In this document: piece by piece, positions 18,367 through 26,049 of the stretch
How the letters are laid out: each line of letters opens with the position of its first letter
Position numbering within the stretch: position 1 is the stretch's first letter
Origin: Vibrio crassostreae 9ZC13
GTDB taxonomy: Bacteria > Pseudomonadota > Gammaproteobacteria > Enterobacterales > Vibrionaceae
Direction: 5' to 3'
Length of the DNA stretch: 40,845 nt
NCBI RefSeq assembly: GCF_000272045.2
Contig: NZ_AJYZ02000040.1
Coordinates: forward strand, 1-40,845
The notes under the pieces: generated by a model
What the model was told of the DNA's origin: nothing
Seen by the model: only the letters and a program-made list of their open reading frames with translations
The model's database searches: none
Position numbers and translations under genes: made by a program

Positions 18367-20541
18367 TTAAAGCTGCTCTAAACGCGCGTAAGCCGTTACT
18401 AACCACTTAATCCCTTCACCATTAAACGCCACTTGAACTCGGCTTTGTGGGCCACTTCCTTCGAAGTTGATGATGGTGCCTTCACCAAACTTAGGGTGCT
18501 TAACGCGAGAACCCAAACTAAAGCCTGTTTCGTTAAAGTTCTCTTTCACGGCGGTTTGGCTAAAGCGGCCACTGCTAGCAGGACGACTCACTTGCGCTTT
18601 CATACGAACCTCATCCAGACAGGTTTCTGGTAGTTCACGAATAAAACGAGATGGCTTGTGGTACTTGTCTTGACCATACAAACGACGCATTTCAGCATAA
18701 GTGATGTAGAGCTTCTCCATCGCACGGGTCATACCGACATAGCACAGGCGACGCTCTTCTTCTAAACGCCCCGCTTCTTCGGCCGACATCTGGCTTGGGA
18801 ACATGCCTTCTTCGACACCCACCATAAACACCATTGGAAACTCTAGGCCTTTAGCACTGTGCAAAGTCATTAACTGAACCGCATCGTCAAACTCATCGGC
18901 CTGACCTTCACCCGCTTCCAAAGCTGCGTGAGTTAAGAACGCCGTCAGCATGCTCATCTCATCCGCTTCTTCCGGCTTTTCAAACTGGCGCGTTGCCGTT
19001 ACCAATTCTTCCAAGTTCTCGATACGTGCCTTCGACTTCTCACCCTTCTCTTGCTCGTACATAGCAAACAGACCCGACGATTTAATCACGTGGTCGGTTT
19101 GTTCATGCAGGCTAAGTTCCAACGTGTCATCTTCAAGCGCATTAATCAGCTCGATAAAACGACTTAATGCGCCCGCAGCACGACCGGGTAGCACTTGCTC
19201 TTCTATCAAAGCAACACTGGCTTCCCACATGGTTGCACCACGATCACGAGCAGCAAGACGAATCGTTTCTAACGTTTTATCACCCAAGCCACGCGTTGGC
19301 GTATTAACCACACGTTCAAACGCGGCATCATTATTGCGGTTGCTCATGAGGCGCATGTAGCTCAAGGCGTCTCTGATTTCTTGACGCTCGAAGAATCGCA
19401 TGCCGCCGTAGATTCGGTAAGGTAGACCACCTTGGATCAAAGCTTCTTCAAGAACACGAGATTGGGCGTTATTACGATAAAGCATCGCGGTATCTTCTAA
19501 CGCACCGCCTTTCTCTTGCCACTCTTTGATTTTGCTGACCGTGAAACGTGCTTCATCTAGCTCGTTATAAGCTGAGTACACAGAGATTGGCTCGCCATCG
19601 TTACCATCGGTCCACAGCTCTTTACCCATACGTTCGGTGTTGTTCGAGATAAGCTCGTTCGACGCCTGCAGAATGGTTTTAGTTGAACGGTAGTTTTGTT
19701 CAAGTCGAACCGTCGAAGCTCCTGGGAATTCATCCAAGAACTTCTGAATATTTTCGATCTTCGCACCACGCCAACCATAGATAGATTGGTCATCATCACC
19801 TACGATCATCACGCGACAATCTGGGCCAGCCATCATCCGAAGCCAAGCGTATTGGATGTTGTTGGTATCTTGGAATTCATCGACAAGGATATGCTTAAAG
19901 CGTGCTTGGTAATGCTCTCGAATGTGTTTCTTATCGCGTAATAGTTCATGCGATCTCAGCAAGATTTCCGCAAAGTCGACCAAACCAGCACGGTCACATG
20001 CTTCTTGGTAAGCAGAATAGATCTTTAACCACGTTTGAGTTATTGGATCATGGTAGGCGTCAATGTGACTTGGGCGTAATCCCTCGTCTTTCTTGCCATT
20101 GATCCACCAAGAAGCTTGCTTAGCAGGCCACTGCTTTTCATCGAGGTTTTGCGCCTTGATTAAGCGGCGTAGCAAACGAATCTGATCATCAGAATCAATG
20201 ATCTGGAAATCTTCTGGCAGTTTTGCATCTAGGTAGTGAGCACGAAGGATGCGGTGACAGATACCATGGAAGGTGCCGTTCCACATGCCTGACGAACTAC
20301 CCATCATCAACTCTTCAATACGACCACGCATCTCTGCTGCCGCTTTGTTGGTGAAGGTAACCGACATAATAGAGAACGGTGATGCTTGCTCTACGCTTTG
20401 CAGCCAAGCGATACGATGCACCAACACTCGCGTTTTACCACTGCCTGCACCTGCCAGAATAAGTAGGTTTTCTAAAGGTGCCGCGACCGCCTCACGTTGT
20501 TTATCGTTTAGGCCATCGAGTAAAAGCGAAGGATCTATCAT
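18367..20541 (-). CDS. uvrD: DNA helicase II UvrD
   Basis: 3'-to-5' superfamily 1 helicase of nucleotide excision and mismatch repair that also backtracks stalled RNA polymerase. The 724 residues (E. coli 720) include AGAGSGKT (30-37), DEFQDT (221-226), GDDDQSIYGWRGA (248-260), QNYRST, and late motifs in LMTLHSAKGLEFP and YVGMTRA. The C-terminal ~60 residues form the Tudor-like module that contacts RNA polymerase (SLGSRVKHPKFGEGTIINF). A LexA-like box lies 16 bp upstream of the start codon, fitting SOS control as in E. coli. Divergent from the bufferin operon. Confidence 0.96.
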   Translation of the reverse strand: MIDPSLLLDGLNDKQREAVAAPLENLLILAGAGSGKTRVLVHRIAWLQSVEQASPFSIMSVTFTNKAAAEMRGRIEELMMGSSSGMWNGTFHGICHRILRAHYLDAKLPEDFQIIDSDDQIRLLRRLIKAQNLDEKQWPAKQASWWINGKKDEGLRPSHIDAYHDPITQTWLKIYSAYQEACDRAGLVDFAEILLRSHELLRDKKHIREHYQARFKHILVDEFQDTNNIQYAWLRMMAGPDCRVMIVGDDDQSIYGWRGAKIENIQKFLDEFPGASTVRLEQNYRSTKTILQASNELISNNTERMGKELWTDGNDGEPISVYSAYNELDEARFTVSKIKEWQEKGGALEDTAMLYRNNAQSRVLEEALIQGGLPYRIYGGMRFFERQEIRDALSYMRLMSNRNNDAAFERVVNTPTRGLGDKTLETIRLAARDRGATMWEASVALIEEQVLPGRAAGALSRFIELINALEDDTLELSLHEQTDHVIKSSGLFAMYEQEKGEKSKARIENLEELVTATRQFEKPEEADEMSMLTAFLTHAALEAGEGQADEFDDAVQLMTLHSAKGLEFPMVFMVGVEEGMFPSQMSAEEAGRLEEERRLCYVGMTRAMEKLYITYAEMRRLYGQDKYHKPSRFIRELPETCLDEVRMKAQVSRPASSGRFSQTAVKENFNETGFSLGSRVKHPKFGEGTIINFEGSGPQSRVQVAFNGEGIKWLVTAYARLEQL

Positions 20542-20556
20542 TGGATATGCTCACTA

Positions 20557-20572
20557 CTGGGTATTTATACAT
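20557..20572. promoter_or_regulatory. LexA-like box of uvrD
   Basis: CTGGGTATTTATACAT fits CTGT-N8-ACAG with one mismatch in each outer half-site and an A/T-rich centre. It directly follows the predicted uvrD start, downstream of a perfect -10 TATAAT (minus strand, 20581-20586). Moderate because both half-sites are imperfect. Confidence 0.5.
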
Positions 20573-20587
20573 AAAAGTTGATTATAA

Positions 20588-20611
20588 CCTAAACACTAGG
20601 CTGCGTTTAGG
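20588..20611. repeat. inverted repeat at the uvrD promoter
   Basis: CCTAAAC (20588-20594) and GTTTAGG (20605-20611) form a perfect 7-bp inverted repeat covering the -35 region of the uvrD promoter, whose -35 hexamer is poor. It could be a second operator or a hairpin; it has no T-run and is not a terminator. Confidence 0.4.
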
Positions 20612-20748
20612 ATAATAAGAAGAAAAAACAATCAAAAATTAACATCATTAATTCAATAACTTAAGAGATGAAACATCATTAATATTGATAATTTTTATAA
20701 TACCGTGAAATTATTTCCCGGTTGTTCCAATCCTTTTTAGTAAGCAAG

Positions 20749-20776
20749 TTAACAATCCATTAACCTGCGATATGAA
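20749..20776 (+). promoter_or_regulatory. candidate promoter of the bufferin operon
   Basis: -35 TTAACA (20749-20754), 16-nt spacer, -10 TATGAA (20771-20776), with a predicted start near 20783 and a leader of about 23 nt. The preceding stretch from 20612 is very A/T-rich. I see no CueR-type dyad, and no sigma-factor gene sits in the cluster. Weak evidence. Confidence 0.35.
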
Positions 20777-20805
20777 AATACTATTAAGTCCTAGAGGGAA
20801 TGACT

Positions 20806-21066
20806 ATGAAAAATTCTAATCTTGCTGTTACAGCTGCAATCACAAGTGTACTAGCGTTCGGCGGTGCAGTTCTTACATCAGCACCTGCGGAAGCAGCAGC
20901 AAAAGAAAAATGCTACGGCGTGGCAAAAGCTGGCCAAAATGATTGTGCAACCAAAACAAGCTCATGTGCGGGTACAGCAAAAGAAGACAACCAATCCGAT
21001 GCGTTCGTAGTCGTACCTAAAGGGCTATGTGGCAAATTATCAGGTGGTAACACTCAATCATCATAA
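20806..21066 (+). CDS. bufA: bufferin precursor peptide (DUF2282, BufA-like)
   Basis: An 86-residue precursor of a ribosomally made, modified peptide. GAGGG sits seven bases before the ATG at 20806, favoured over the ATG at 20800. A signal peptide (about 1-30, ending APAEAAA) is followed by a mature part with exactly four Cys: 36, 47, 54 and 75, in [21 protein letters not shown] and VPKGLCGKL. This is the DUF2282 pattern. In studied bufferins the DUF692/DUF2063 pair converts the two central Cys to thiooxazole-type groups and the peptide binds copper; HvfA of Haemophilus is related. Followed directly by a hairpin and the modifying genes. Confidence 0.87.
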   Translation: MKNSNLAVTAAITSVLAFGGAVLTSAPAEAAAKEKCYGVAKAGQNDCATKTSSCAGTAKEDNQSDAFVVVPKGLCGKLSGGNTQSS

Positions 21067-21082
21067 TTGAGCTGCTTAGTAT

Positions 21083-21105
21083 GGTGAGCTGACATTCAGC
21101 TCACC
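21083..21105 (+). other. intercistronic hairpin between bufA and bufB
   Basis: A perfect 10-bp inverted repeat GGTGAGCTGA / TCAGCTCACC with a 3-nt loop lies between the precursor stop and the bufB ribosome-binding site. No T-run follows, so it looks like a 3'-end stabiliser, processing site or partial attenuator that raises precursor over enzyme levels (inference). Confidence 0.65.
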
Positions 21106-21130
21106 TCCACTTCTTGTTAGGAGAATCGTT

Positions 21131-21991
21131 GTGACTCAAACTCTTCACCCCTACGCAGGGGTTGGCCTTAGAACACCGCACTTGGACTTCTTTAGCCAAA
21201 ATCCAGCCTTAGTGAGTTGGTTAGAGGTGCACAGCGAGAACTACTTTTTAACTCAATCACCGCAACGTCAACAACTGAGAGAAATTCGTAACGCCCACAA
21301 CATAAGTTGTCACGGTGTTGGGTTGTCTCTAGGTTCTGTTGAGCGCATCAATCAACATCATCTTGTGCAATTAAAAGAGCTCATTGATGATATCGAACCG
21401 TTCTTGGTTTCTGACCACCTCAGTTGGAGTCAGACCGGCGGTCATTACTTCAATGACTTATTACCGCTGCCTTATACCGAAGAGGCGTTAGAAGTCTTCT
21501 GTCGTAATGTCATCGAGGTTCAAGACAGCTTGCAACGCCCGATGTTGATTGAGAACCCATCGAGCTACCTATCCTTCAAGCATTCTACTATTCCTGAGTG
21601 GGAGTTTTTGGCTGAGGTACAAAAGCGTACTGAGTGTCGCCTACTGCTCGATTTCAATAATATTTTCGTCTCATCTTTTAATCATGGCTTTAGTTGTGAA
21701 GAGTACTTAAACGGAATACCAGCAGACAAAGTTGAAGAGATTCACTTGGCAGGTTTTACCAAAAAGAAGCTTGAACAAGGTGAGATCTGGATAGACACAC
21801 ACAGTAAACCTGTCTGTGACGAAGTGTGGAAACTCTACACTGACTGGGTTGCACAACATGGTTTGCGCCATACCTTGATTGAGTGGGATCTCGATATCCC
21901 AGAGCCACAAGTTTTATTGGCTGAAGCAACCAAAGCCAGTGATATCTTGTATCAACACGACAAGTTCAACCAAAGGAGTCGCGCCTCATGA
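21131..21991 (+). CDS. bufB: MNIO (DUF692) peptide-modifying iron enzyme, BufB-like
   Basis: Multinuclear non-heme iron-dependent oxidative enzyme with a TIM-barrel fold. The 286 residues start at a GTG (AGGAG eight bases upstream). Likely metal ligands are visible: His61 (CHGVGLSLG), Asp95/His96 (SDHLSW), Glu141 (IENPSSY), Asp174/Asn177 (LDFNN), His205 (EIHLAGF), Asp222/His224 (DTHSKPV) and Glu251 (IEWD). With its DUF2063 partner it should oxidise Cys residues of the adjacent DUF2282 precursor. The stop overlaps the next start (ATGA), indicating coupling. Family assignment is strong; the exact chemistry is inferred from characterised MNIO systems. Confidence 0.9.
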   Translation: MTQTLHPYAGVGLRTPHLDFFSQNPALVSWLEVHSENYFLTQSPQRQQLREIRNAHNISCHGVGLSLGSVERINQHHLVQLKELIDDIEPFLVSDHLSWSQTGGHYFNDLLPLPYTEEALEVFCRNVIEVQDSLQRPMLIENPSSYLSFKHSTIPEWEFLAEVQKRTECRLLLDFNNIFVSSFNHGFSCEEYLNGIPADKVEEIHLAGFTKKKLEQGEIWIDTHSKPVCDEVWKLYTDWVAQHGLRHTLIEWDLDIPEPQVLLAEATKASDILYQHDKFNQRSRAS

Positions 21992-22755
21992 GCCACTCCC
22001 TAGCAGATGTTCAATTGGAGTTTGCTAACGCCCTACGCTACCAAAACAATGGTGAGCACTGCGACATAGTGAGCGACCATTTTACGGATGAACAGCTAAT
22101 CCAGATTTACCGTAATAACTTTGTGATCAGCTTGAGCGAAGTTCTGGTAGCAACCTACCCACTCACAGAAATGTTGGTTGGTGAAGAGTGCTTTCAACAG
22201 ATGGCTCGTCAACATGTCTTAAGTTATCCATCGACTTCTGGTGATGTCAGTGGTTACGGTGAGCACTTTGAACAGACTATCCAAGGCTTTCCTGCCGTTA
22301 TTGAGGCTGCGCCTTATCTCGGTGAAGTTGCTTTATATGAATGGCAGAAAGACAGCTTGGTAAGGTTGACGTCACAAGCAGATGTCGACCAGAGACCTCT
22401 TTCTTGCCTAGCTGATGTACCACAAGAGCAGCAAGGTGCTTTGGTCTTTCATCTCAAAGATTCAGTAACACTGATTCATTCTAGTTACACGATTATCGCG
22501 CTTGAACACGCCATCTATCAGCAACAACTTGATGGGCTAGACATCAACCAAGCTGAATTTGGGGTGTTAATCCGAGCGGAAAATTCACAGGTTGAGAGCC
22601 ATAGTTTGAGTGAAGAGAGCCACCAACTCCTCACTGAATTGCAATCAGGTCGAACACTCTCAGCATTCGACCCTTTATTACTACAACATCTGAATACTGT
22701 TATGGCGCTAAACGTCATCTCAGGCTTTTCAATCAATGCTGAATTGGAGACATAA
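21988..22755 (+). CDS. bufC: DUF2063 partner protein, BufC-like
   Basis: A 255-residue soluble protein with the N-terminal DUF2063 helical domain (QIYRNNFVISLSEVLVATYP, then the LVGEECFQQMARQHVLSYPS region), often labelled 'putative DNA-binding'. In RiPP clusters this family is the partner of the DUF692 enzyme and is thought to bind and present the precursor peptide (HvfC/BufC). It overlaps bufB by 4 bp and is followed by the DoxX gene after one base, so all three are translated from one message. Confidence 0.87.
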   Translation: MSHSLADVQLEFANALRYQNNGEHCDIVSDHFTDEQLIQIYRNNFVISLSEVLVATYPLTEMLVGEECFQQMARQHVLSYPSTSGDVSGYGEHFEQTIQGFPAVIEAAPYLGEVALYEWQKDSLVRLTSQADVDQRPLSCLADVPQEQQGALVFHLKDSVTLIHSSYTIIALEHAIYQQQLDGLDINQAEFGVLIRAENSQVESHSLSEESHQLLTELQSGRTLSAFDPLLLQHLNTVMALNVISGFSINAELET

Positions 22756-22756
22756 C

Positions 22757-23215
22757 ATGGATAACAACACAGTCACGAACATGATGGCTCAATACGACAG
22801 TTTGATTGAGAAATCACAGGCTCTTTTTGTTCCGGTGCTTCTACTATTTTGTCGCCTTTGGGTGGCGTGGGTATTCTTTAATTCTGGGCTCACTAAGATA
22901 GCCACTTGGGATAGCACCCTTTACTTGTTTGAGTTGGAATACCAAGTACCACTGCTACCTTGGGAGTTAGCAGCTTACATGGGGACTGCCGCGGAGTTAA
23001 TTCTGCCAGTGTTTTTAGCACTCGGTTTATTAACACGACCTATGGCTGCGGTGTTGTTCGTTTTCAATATCATTGCTGTCGTGTCTTACCCTGTATTGTG
23101 GGATCAAGGCTTCTACGATCATCAGCTTTGGGGATTAATGATTCTTATCGTTGTCGTGTGGGGCGCCGGGCCATTCTCACTTGATCGAATTTTGAAAGCA
23201 CAGTTTAGAGGTTAG
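22757..23215 (+). CDS. DoxX-family membrane protein of the bufferin operon
   Basis: A 152-residue inner-membrane protein with four hydrophobic helices and the DoxX pattern (LFCRLWVAWVFFNSGLTKI in the first, then AELILPVFLALGLLTRP). The ATG at 22757 has GGAGA upstream; an in-frame start seven codons earlier lies inside bufC. DoxX proteins commonly accompany DUF2282/DUF692/DUF2063 genes, including metal-induced clusters such as the gig genes of Cupriavidus. Its role is not established; redox coupling or membrane handling of the peptide are possibilities. Last gene before the terminator at 23261. Confidence 0.83.
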   Translation: MDNNTVTNMMAQYDSLIEKSQALFVPVLLLFCRLWVAWVFFNSGLTKIATWDSTLYLFELEYQVPLLPWELAAYMGTAAELILPVFLALGLLTRPMAAVLFVFNIIAVVSYPVLWDQGFYDHQLWGLMILIVVVWGAGPFSLDRILKAQFRG

Positions 23216-23260
23216 AACGAACTTTCATTCGCACTAAATTGATATACCCCAAAACGCAAA

Positions 23261-23288
23261 AAACCACTCAATTGAGTGGTTTCTTTTT
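23261..23288. terminator. bidirectional terminator after the bufferin operon
   Basis: Perfect palindrome AAACCACTCAATTGAGTGGTTT (23261-23282, half-sites of 11 bp) followed by CTTTTT, with an A-run on the other side serving the converging gene at 23301. Confidence 0.88.
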
Positions 23289-23300
23289 AACTGGGATAAA

Positions 23301-23582
23301 CTACTTATTCAGAAAAGCTTGTAGCTCTTCAGCAGAGATACCTTGCTCGGCTAGCTCTTTTGCTAATAGCTGAACCTGCTCACCCTTACGAGACTCTACC
23401 ACACGCTGAAATTGGTAAATGATGTCTCGCAAAGTATCGATTGGAACTTGTTTTGCCGCACTGCGAATACGCTCTTCACTTTGGTTGCCTAGCTCTTTAA
23501 GCAGTTTACCAAACATGACCTTTTCAGGTGCATCTTCCATTTGTTCTAAGACGCGCGCCATTTCGTAGGTTGTTAATGACAT
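23301..23582 (-). CDS. small unrecognised helical protein
   Basis: A 93-residue soluble, highly helical protein with many Glu, Gln, Lys and Arg residues. No Cys, no membrane segment and no catalytic motif. The C-terminal part (QLLAKELAEQGISAEELQAFL) faintly resembles H-NS-type 'xxLGISxEEL' helices, but there is no H-NS DNA-binding signature, so I do not name it. It has its own ribosome-binding site (GGAAAA) and sits alone between converging and tandem neighbours. Possibly a small regulator or adaptor. Confidence 0.6.
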   Translation of the reverse strand: MSLTTYEMARVLEQMEDAPEKVMFGKLLKELGNQSEERIRSAAKQVPIDTLRDIIYQFQRVVESRKGEQVQLLAKELAEQGISAEELQAFLNK

Positions 23583-23684
23583 TACAGTATTTTCCGTTGG
23601 GGACTAACGTTTCAATGAGTGACAAATATACCATGTTTTAACGTTTCGCAAACCGCCATTTGTATATTTTGTCACCCTTGAGAC

Positions 23685-24884
23685 TTACGCCTTAGCAAAC
23701 GTCGTGTGCCACGACTTGCCGGCTTTGCTCGCAAGCACTAACAATGCTGGAACAATAAGGAACATTTGTAGCGCAATCATCACTTGAGACGTTAAATCAA
23801 GGCGTTGCATGGTACCCACAAGCAGCCCTGAACCACTCATTTGGAACAAGCCAAGCAGTGCAGCAGCTGTGCCCGCACGGTCACCGAAAGGTTCAAGAGC
23901 CTTACCAGCAGCAGCACCGAGAATCCAAGCAAAACCCACTGAAGACAAGAAGATTGGCAGCATGAATGCGATTGGGCTAGCGTGTTCTGCAAGCACCAGC
24001 ATAATCACGCCCGCTAAACCCAGCGTTGAGATACCAACGACCAGTGCTTTATAGGTACCAAAGCGGTCCATAAATTTAGGTGCAGTAAACGCAGCTGCAA
24101 TGTTGATGGCCGCATTAACACCAAACCAGAAAGTAAACTCTTTCATGGTCAAGCCTAGGTTTTCCATCAACACAACCGGTGCAGAGGTTACATAAGCGAG
24201 GATGACCGCCATCGCCAACAGACACAAGGTTGCGTGGAAAAGGAATGATGGTGTTTTCAATACTGACCAGTATCGTTCAAGCTTGAACACCGCAACCTTC
24301 TCTGTCGCAGGGTTAGACTCTTTCATTTGGAAGAATAAGATAGTGCCAACAACGACAGCGAAGCCTGCCATAAAGCTAAAGTTCGAACGCCAACCAAATT
24401 GATGAGTTAACCAAGCGCCAAGAATGGGTGCCAAAGCAGGAATAAAACAGATTGCACCATTAAGGTAGCTGATCATACGGCCACTCTTCTCTGGGCCAAA
24501 TAGATCGCGAACCGTTGCAAAGGCTGCTACAGAAGTCGCACAAGCTCCTAAGCCTTGTAGCAGCCGAGCCATTAGCATCATATCAATCGATTGAGCTGCC
24601 CACGCCAAGCAAGCACTCAATGCATAGATACTAACACCTCCCAATGCAACGGTTCGACGTCCTAGCTTATCAGCCAAAGGGCCAGCAAATAATTGCCCGA
24701 CACCCATGGCGAATAAAAACCAGGTAATCGTATCTTGTGCTAGTGCATGTTCCACGTGAAACGCTGTCGAAATTTGTGGCAGAGCTGGTAGGTAGATATC
24801 AATAGCCAGAGGGCTAAATAAAACCAACATTGCCAATAAAGCAACCTGCAGTTTACTAGGGGTTGGAAGCGCGTTAGAAGGCAC
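23685..24884 (-). CDS. Bcr/CflA-family MFS efflux transporter
   Basis: A 399-residue, 12-helix drug:H+ antiporter of the DHA1 Bcr/CflA subfamily (bicyclomycin, chloramphenicol and related compounds; substrate here unknown). The GTG at 24884 is chosen because GGAG lies six bases upstream and the length then fits the family; an ATG 66 nt upstream would run into the divergent promoter. Motif A appears as GPLADKLGRRTV, and the first helix has FSPLAIDIYLPALP. Divergent from a LysR gene, its likely regulator. Codons for AFHVEHA contain a parS-like site (24748-24763). Confidence 0.88.
   Translation of the reverse strand: MPSNALPTPSKLQVALLAMLVLFSPLAIDIYLPALPQISTAFHVEHALAQDTITWFLFAMGVGQLFAGPLADKLGRRTVALGGVSIYALSACLAWAAQSIDMMLMARLLQGLGACATSVAAFATVRDLFGPEKSGRMISYLNGAICFIPALAPILGAWLTHQFGWRSNFSFMAGFAVVVGTILFFQMKESNPATEKVAVFKLERYWSVLKTPSFLFHATLCLLAMAVILAYVTSAPVVLMENLGLTMKEFTFWFGVNAAINIAAAFTAPKFMDRFGTYKALVVGISTLGLAGVIMLVLAEHASPIAFMLPIFLSSVGFAWILGAAAGKALEPFGDRAGTAAALLGLFQMSGSGLLVGTMQRLDLTSQVMIALQMFLIVPALLVLASKAGKSWHTTFAKA
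24748..24763. promoter_or_regulatory. parS-like ParB-binding site inside the bcr gene
   Basis: TGTTCCACGTGAAACG: 15 of 16 bases match the parS consensus TGTTCCACGTGAAACA, the last base differing. One of three such sites within 7 kb. Confidence 0.75.
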
Positions 24885-24985
24885 AAGATTCTCCGAATGA
24901 GTTAATTTAGGTGCATAATAACCAACTAAAGATATGAACAAAAATGGCATATACTCATTAGCATTATTCCAAATAGGAAACTCAT

Positions 24986-25927
24986 ATGAATATTGAGAAA
25001 CTATCGCGCCTCGACCTCAATCTATTAGTTTGCTTGCAGGTGCTGATGGAAGAGCTAAGCGTCACGCGCACCGCACATCGATTGTGTCTGAGTCAATCGG
25101 CTGTAAGTAAATCGTTAGCCAAGCTTCGTGAACAATTTAATGACCCTCTTTTCACGCGAAGCGCACATGGCCTGAGACCAACACCGAAAGCTGTTTTCCT
25201 TAAGCCTCGCTTAGAAACGTTGATCAACCAACTTGATGTTCTCACTCAGCCTGAGACATTCATTCCCAACAACAGTGACCACAGTTTTCACATTGCGGCT
25301 GTTGAGAGCGTTTACCCACTTATTCTTCCCCACTTTTTACCAGCGATATTTCGACAAGCCCCTAAGGTGAATATCAACACCCACGCTTGGACGGAGCAAA
25401 CCTTTAAGAAGCTGCAGCTCGGTGAGCTCGATATCGGACTCACAGGTAAAGACATCGACATCAACGACGCACGTTTAACTATGCTGCCGCCAGATGATAT
25501 TTGCGAGCAAGAGATCTACCGTGACGCGCAGATGTGTGTGCTAAGACGCAACCACCCCGCTCTGAATGGCAAATGGGATCTGGAAACCTACCTTGCACAG
25601 CGTCATGTACAAGTAAGATGTGATGGTAACGATCGTTGGCTGCTCGACTATAAGCTTGCCGACCTTGGTCACCAACGTGATATCGCTATTTCTGTTCCAG
25701 ACTTCAATAGCGCCGCAAGCCTATGTACCTACACCGACTTTGTGTTTACTGCACCAAGCCACTTTACTTACCTCGTCGCCAAGCAACTCGACTTAGTGGT
25801 TGTCCCTTTACCGATGGAATTCCCACCGATGGCATACACTCTGTTTTGGCACCGTGACAGAGAAAATGACCCAGCGTTAACTTGGCTACGAGATATCATC
25901 AAAGAAAAAACTCTGCACCTTAGATAA
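24986..25927 (+). CDS. LysR-family transcriptional regulator
   Basis: A 313-residue LysR regulator. The N-terminal winged helix-turn-helix (about 8-66) is clear: LSVTRTAHRLCLSQSAVSKSL followed by FNDPLFTRSAHGLRPTPKA. The C-terminal two-thirds is the substrate-binding fold; the NodD/LeuO-like branch is suggested by RLDLNLLVCLQVLM at the start. It is divergent from the Bcr/CflA transporter with a ~100-bp shared gap, so it probably controls that gene and itself. Effector unknown. Confidence 0.9.
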   Translation: MNIEKLSRLDLNLLVCLQVLMEELSVTRTAHRLCLSQSAVSKSLAKLREQFNDPLFTRSAHGLRPTPKAVFLKPRLETLINQLDVLTQPETFIPNNSDHSFHIAAVESVYPLILPHFLPAIFRQAPKVNINTHAWTEQTFKKLQLGELDIGLTGKDIDINDARLTMLPPDDICEQEIYRDAQMCVLRRNHPALNGKWDLETYLAQRHVQVRCDGNDRWLLDYKLADLGHQRDIAISVPDFNSAASLCTYTDFVFTAPSHFTYLVAKQLDLVVVPLPMEFPPMAYTLFWHRDRENDPALTWLRDIIKEKTLHLR

Positions 25928-25940
25928 AAATGGCGTACAG

Positions 25941-25955
25941 CGTTTGCAGCAAACG
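25941..25955. repeat. palindrome before the aminopeptidase gene
   Basis: CGTTTGC-A-GCAAACG, a perfect 7-bp inverted repeat around one base, 14 bp after the LysR stop. It resembles a LacI/PurR-type operator core, or a small hairpin without a T-run. A possible -35 (TTGACC, 25974-25979) follows, but no clear -10 at proper spacing. Confidence 0.35.
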
Positions 25956-26049
25956 AACAAAAGCGCTAGCTTATTGACCTAATAAGTCCCCTCGCATGTA
26001 TATCGACTGTGAGTGTTAACAAGGACCCTAACAATAAGGATAAACACAG

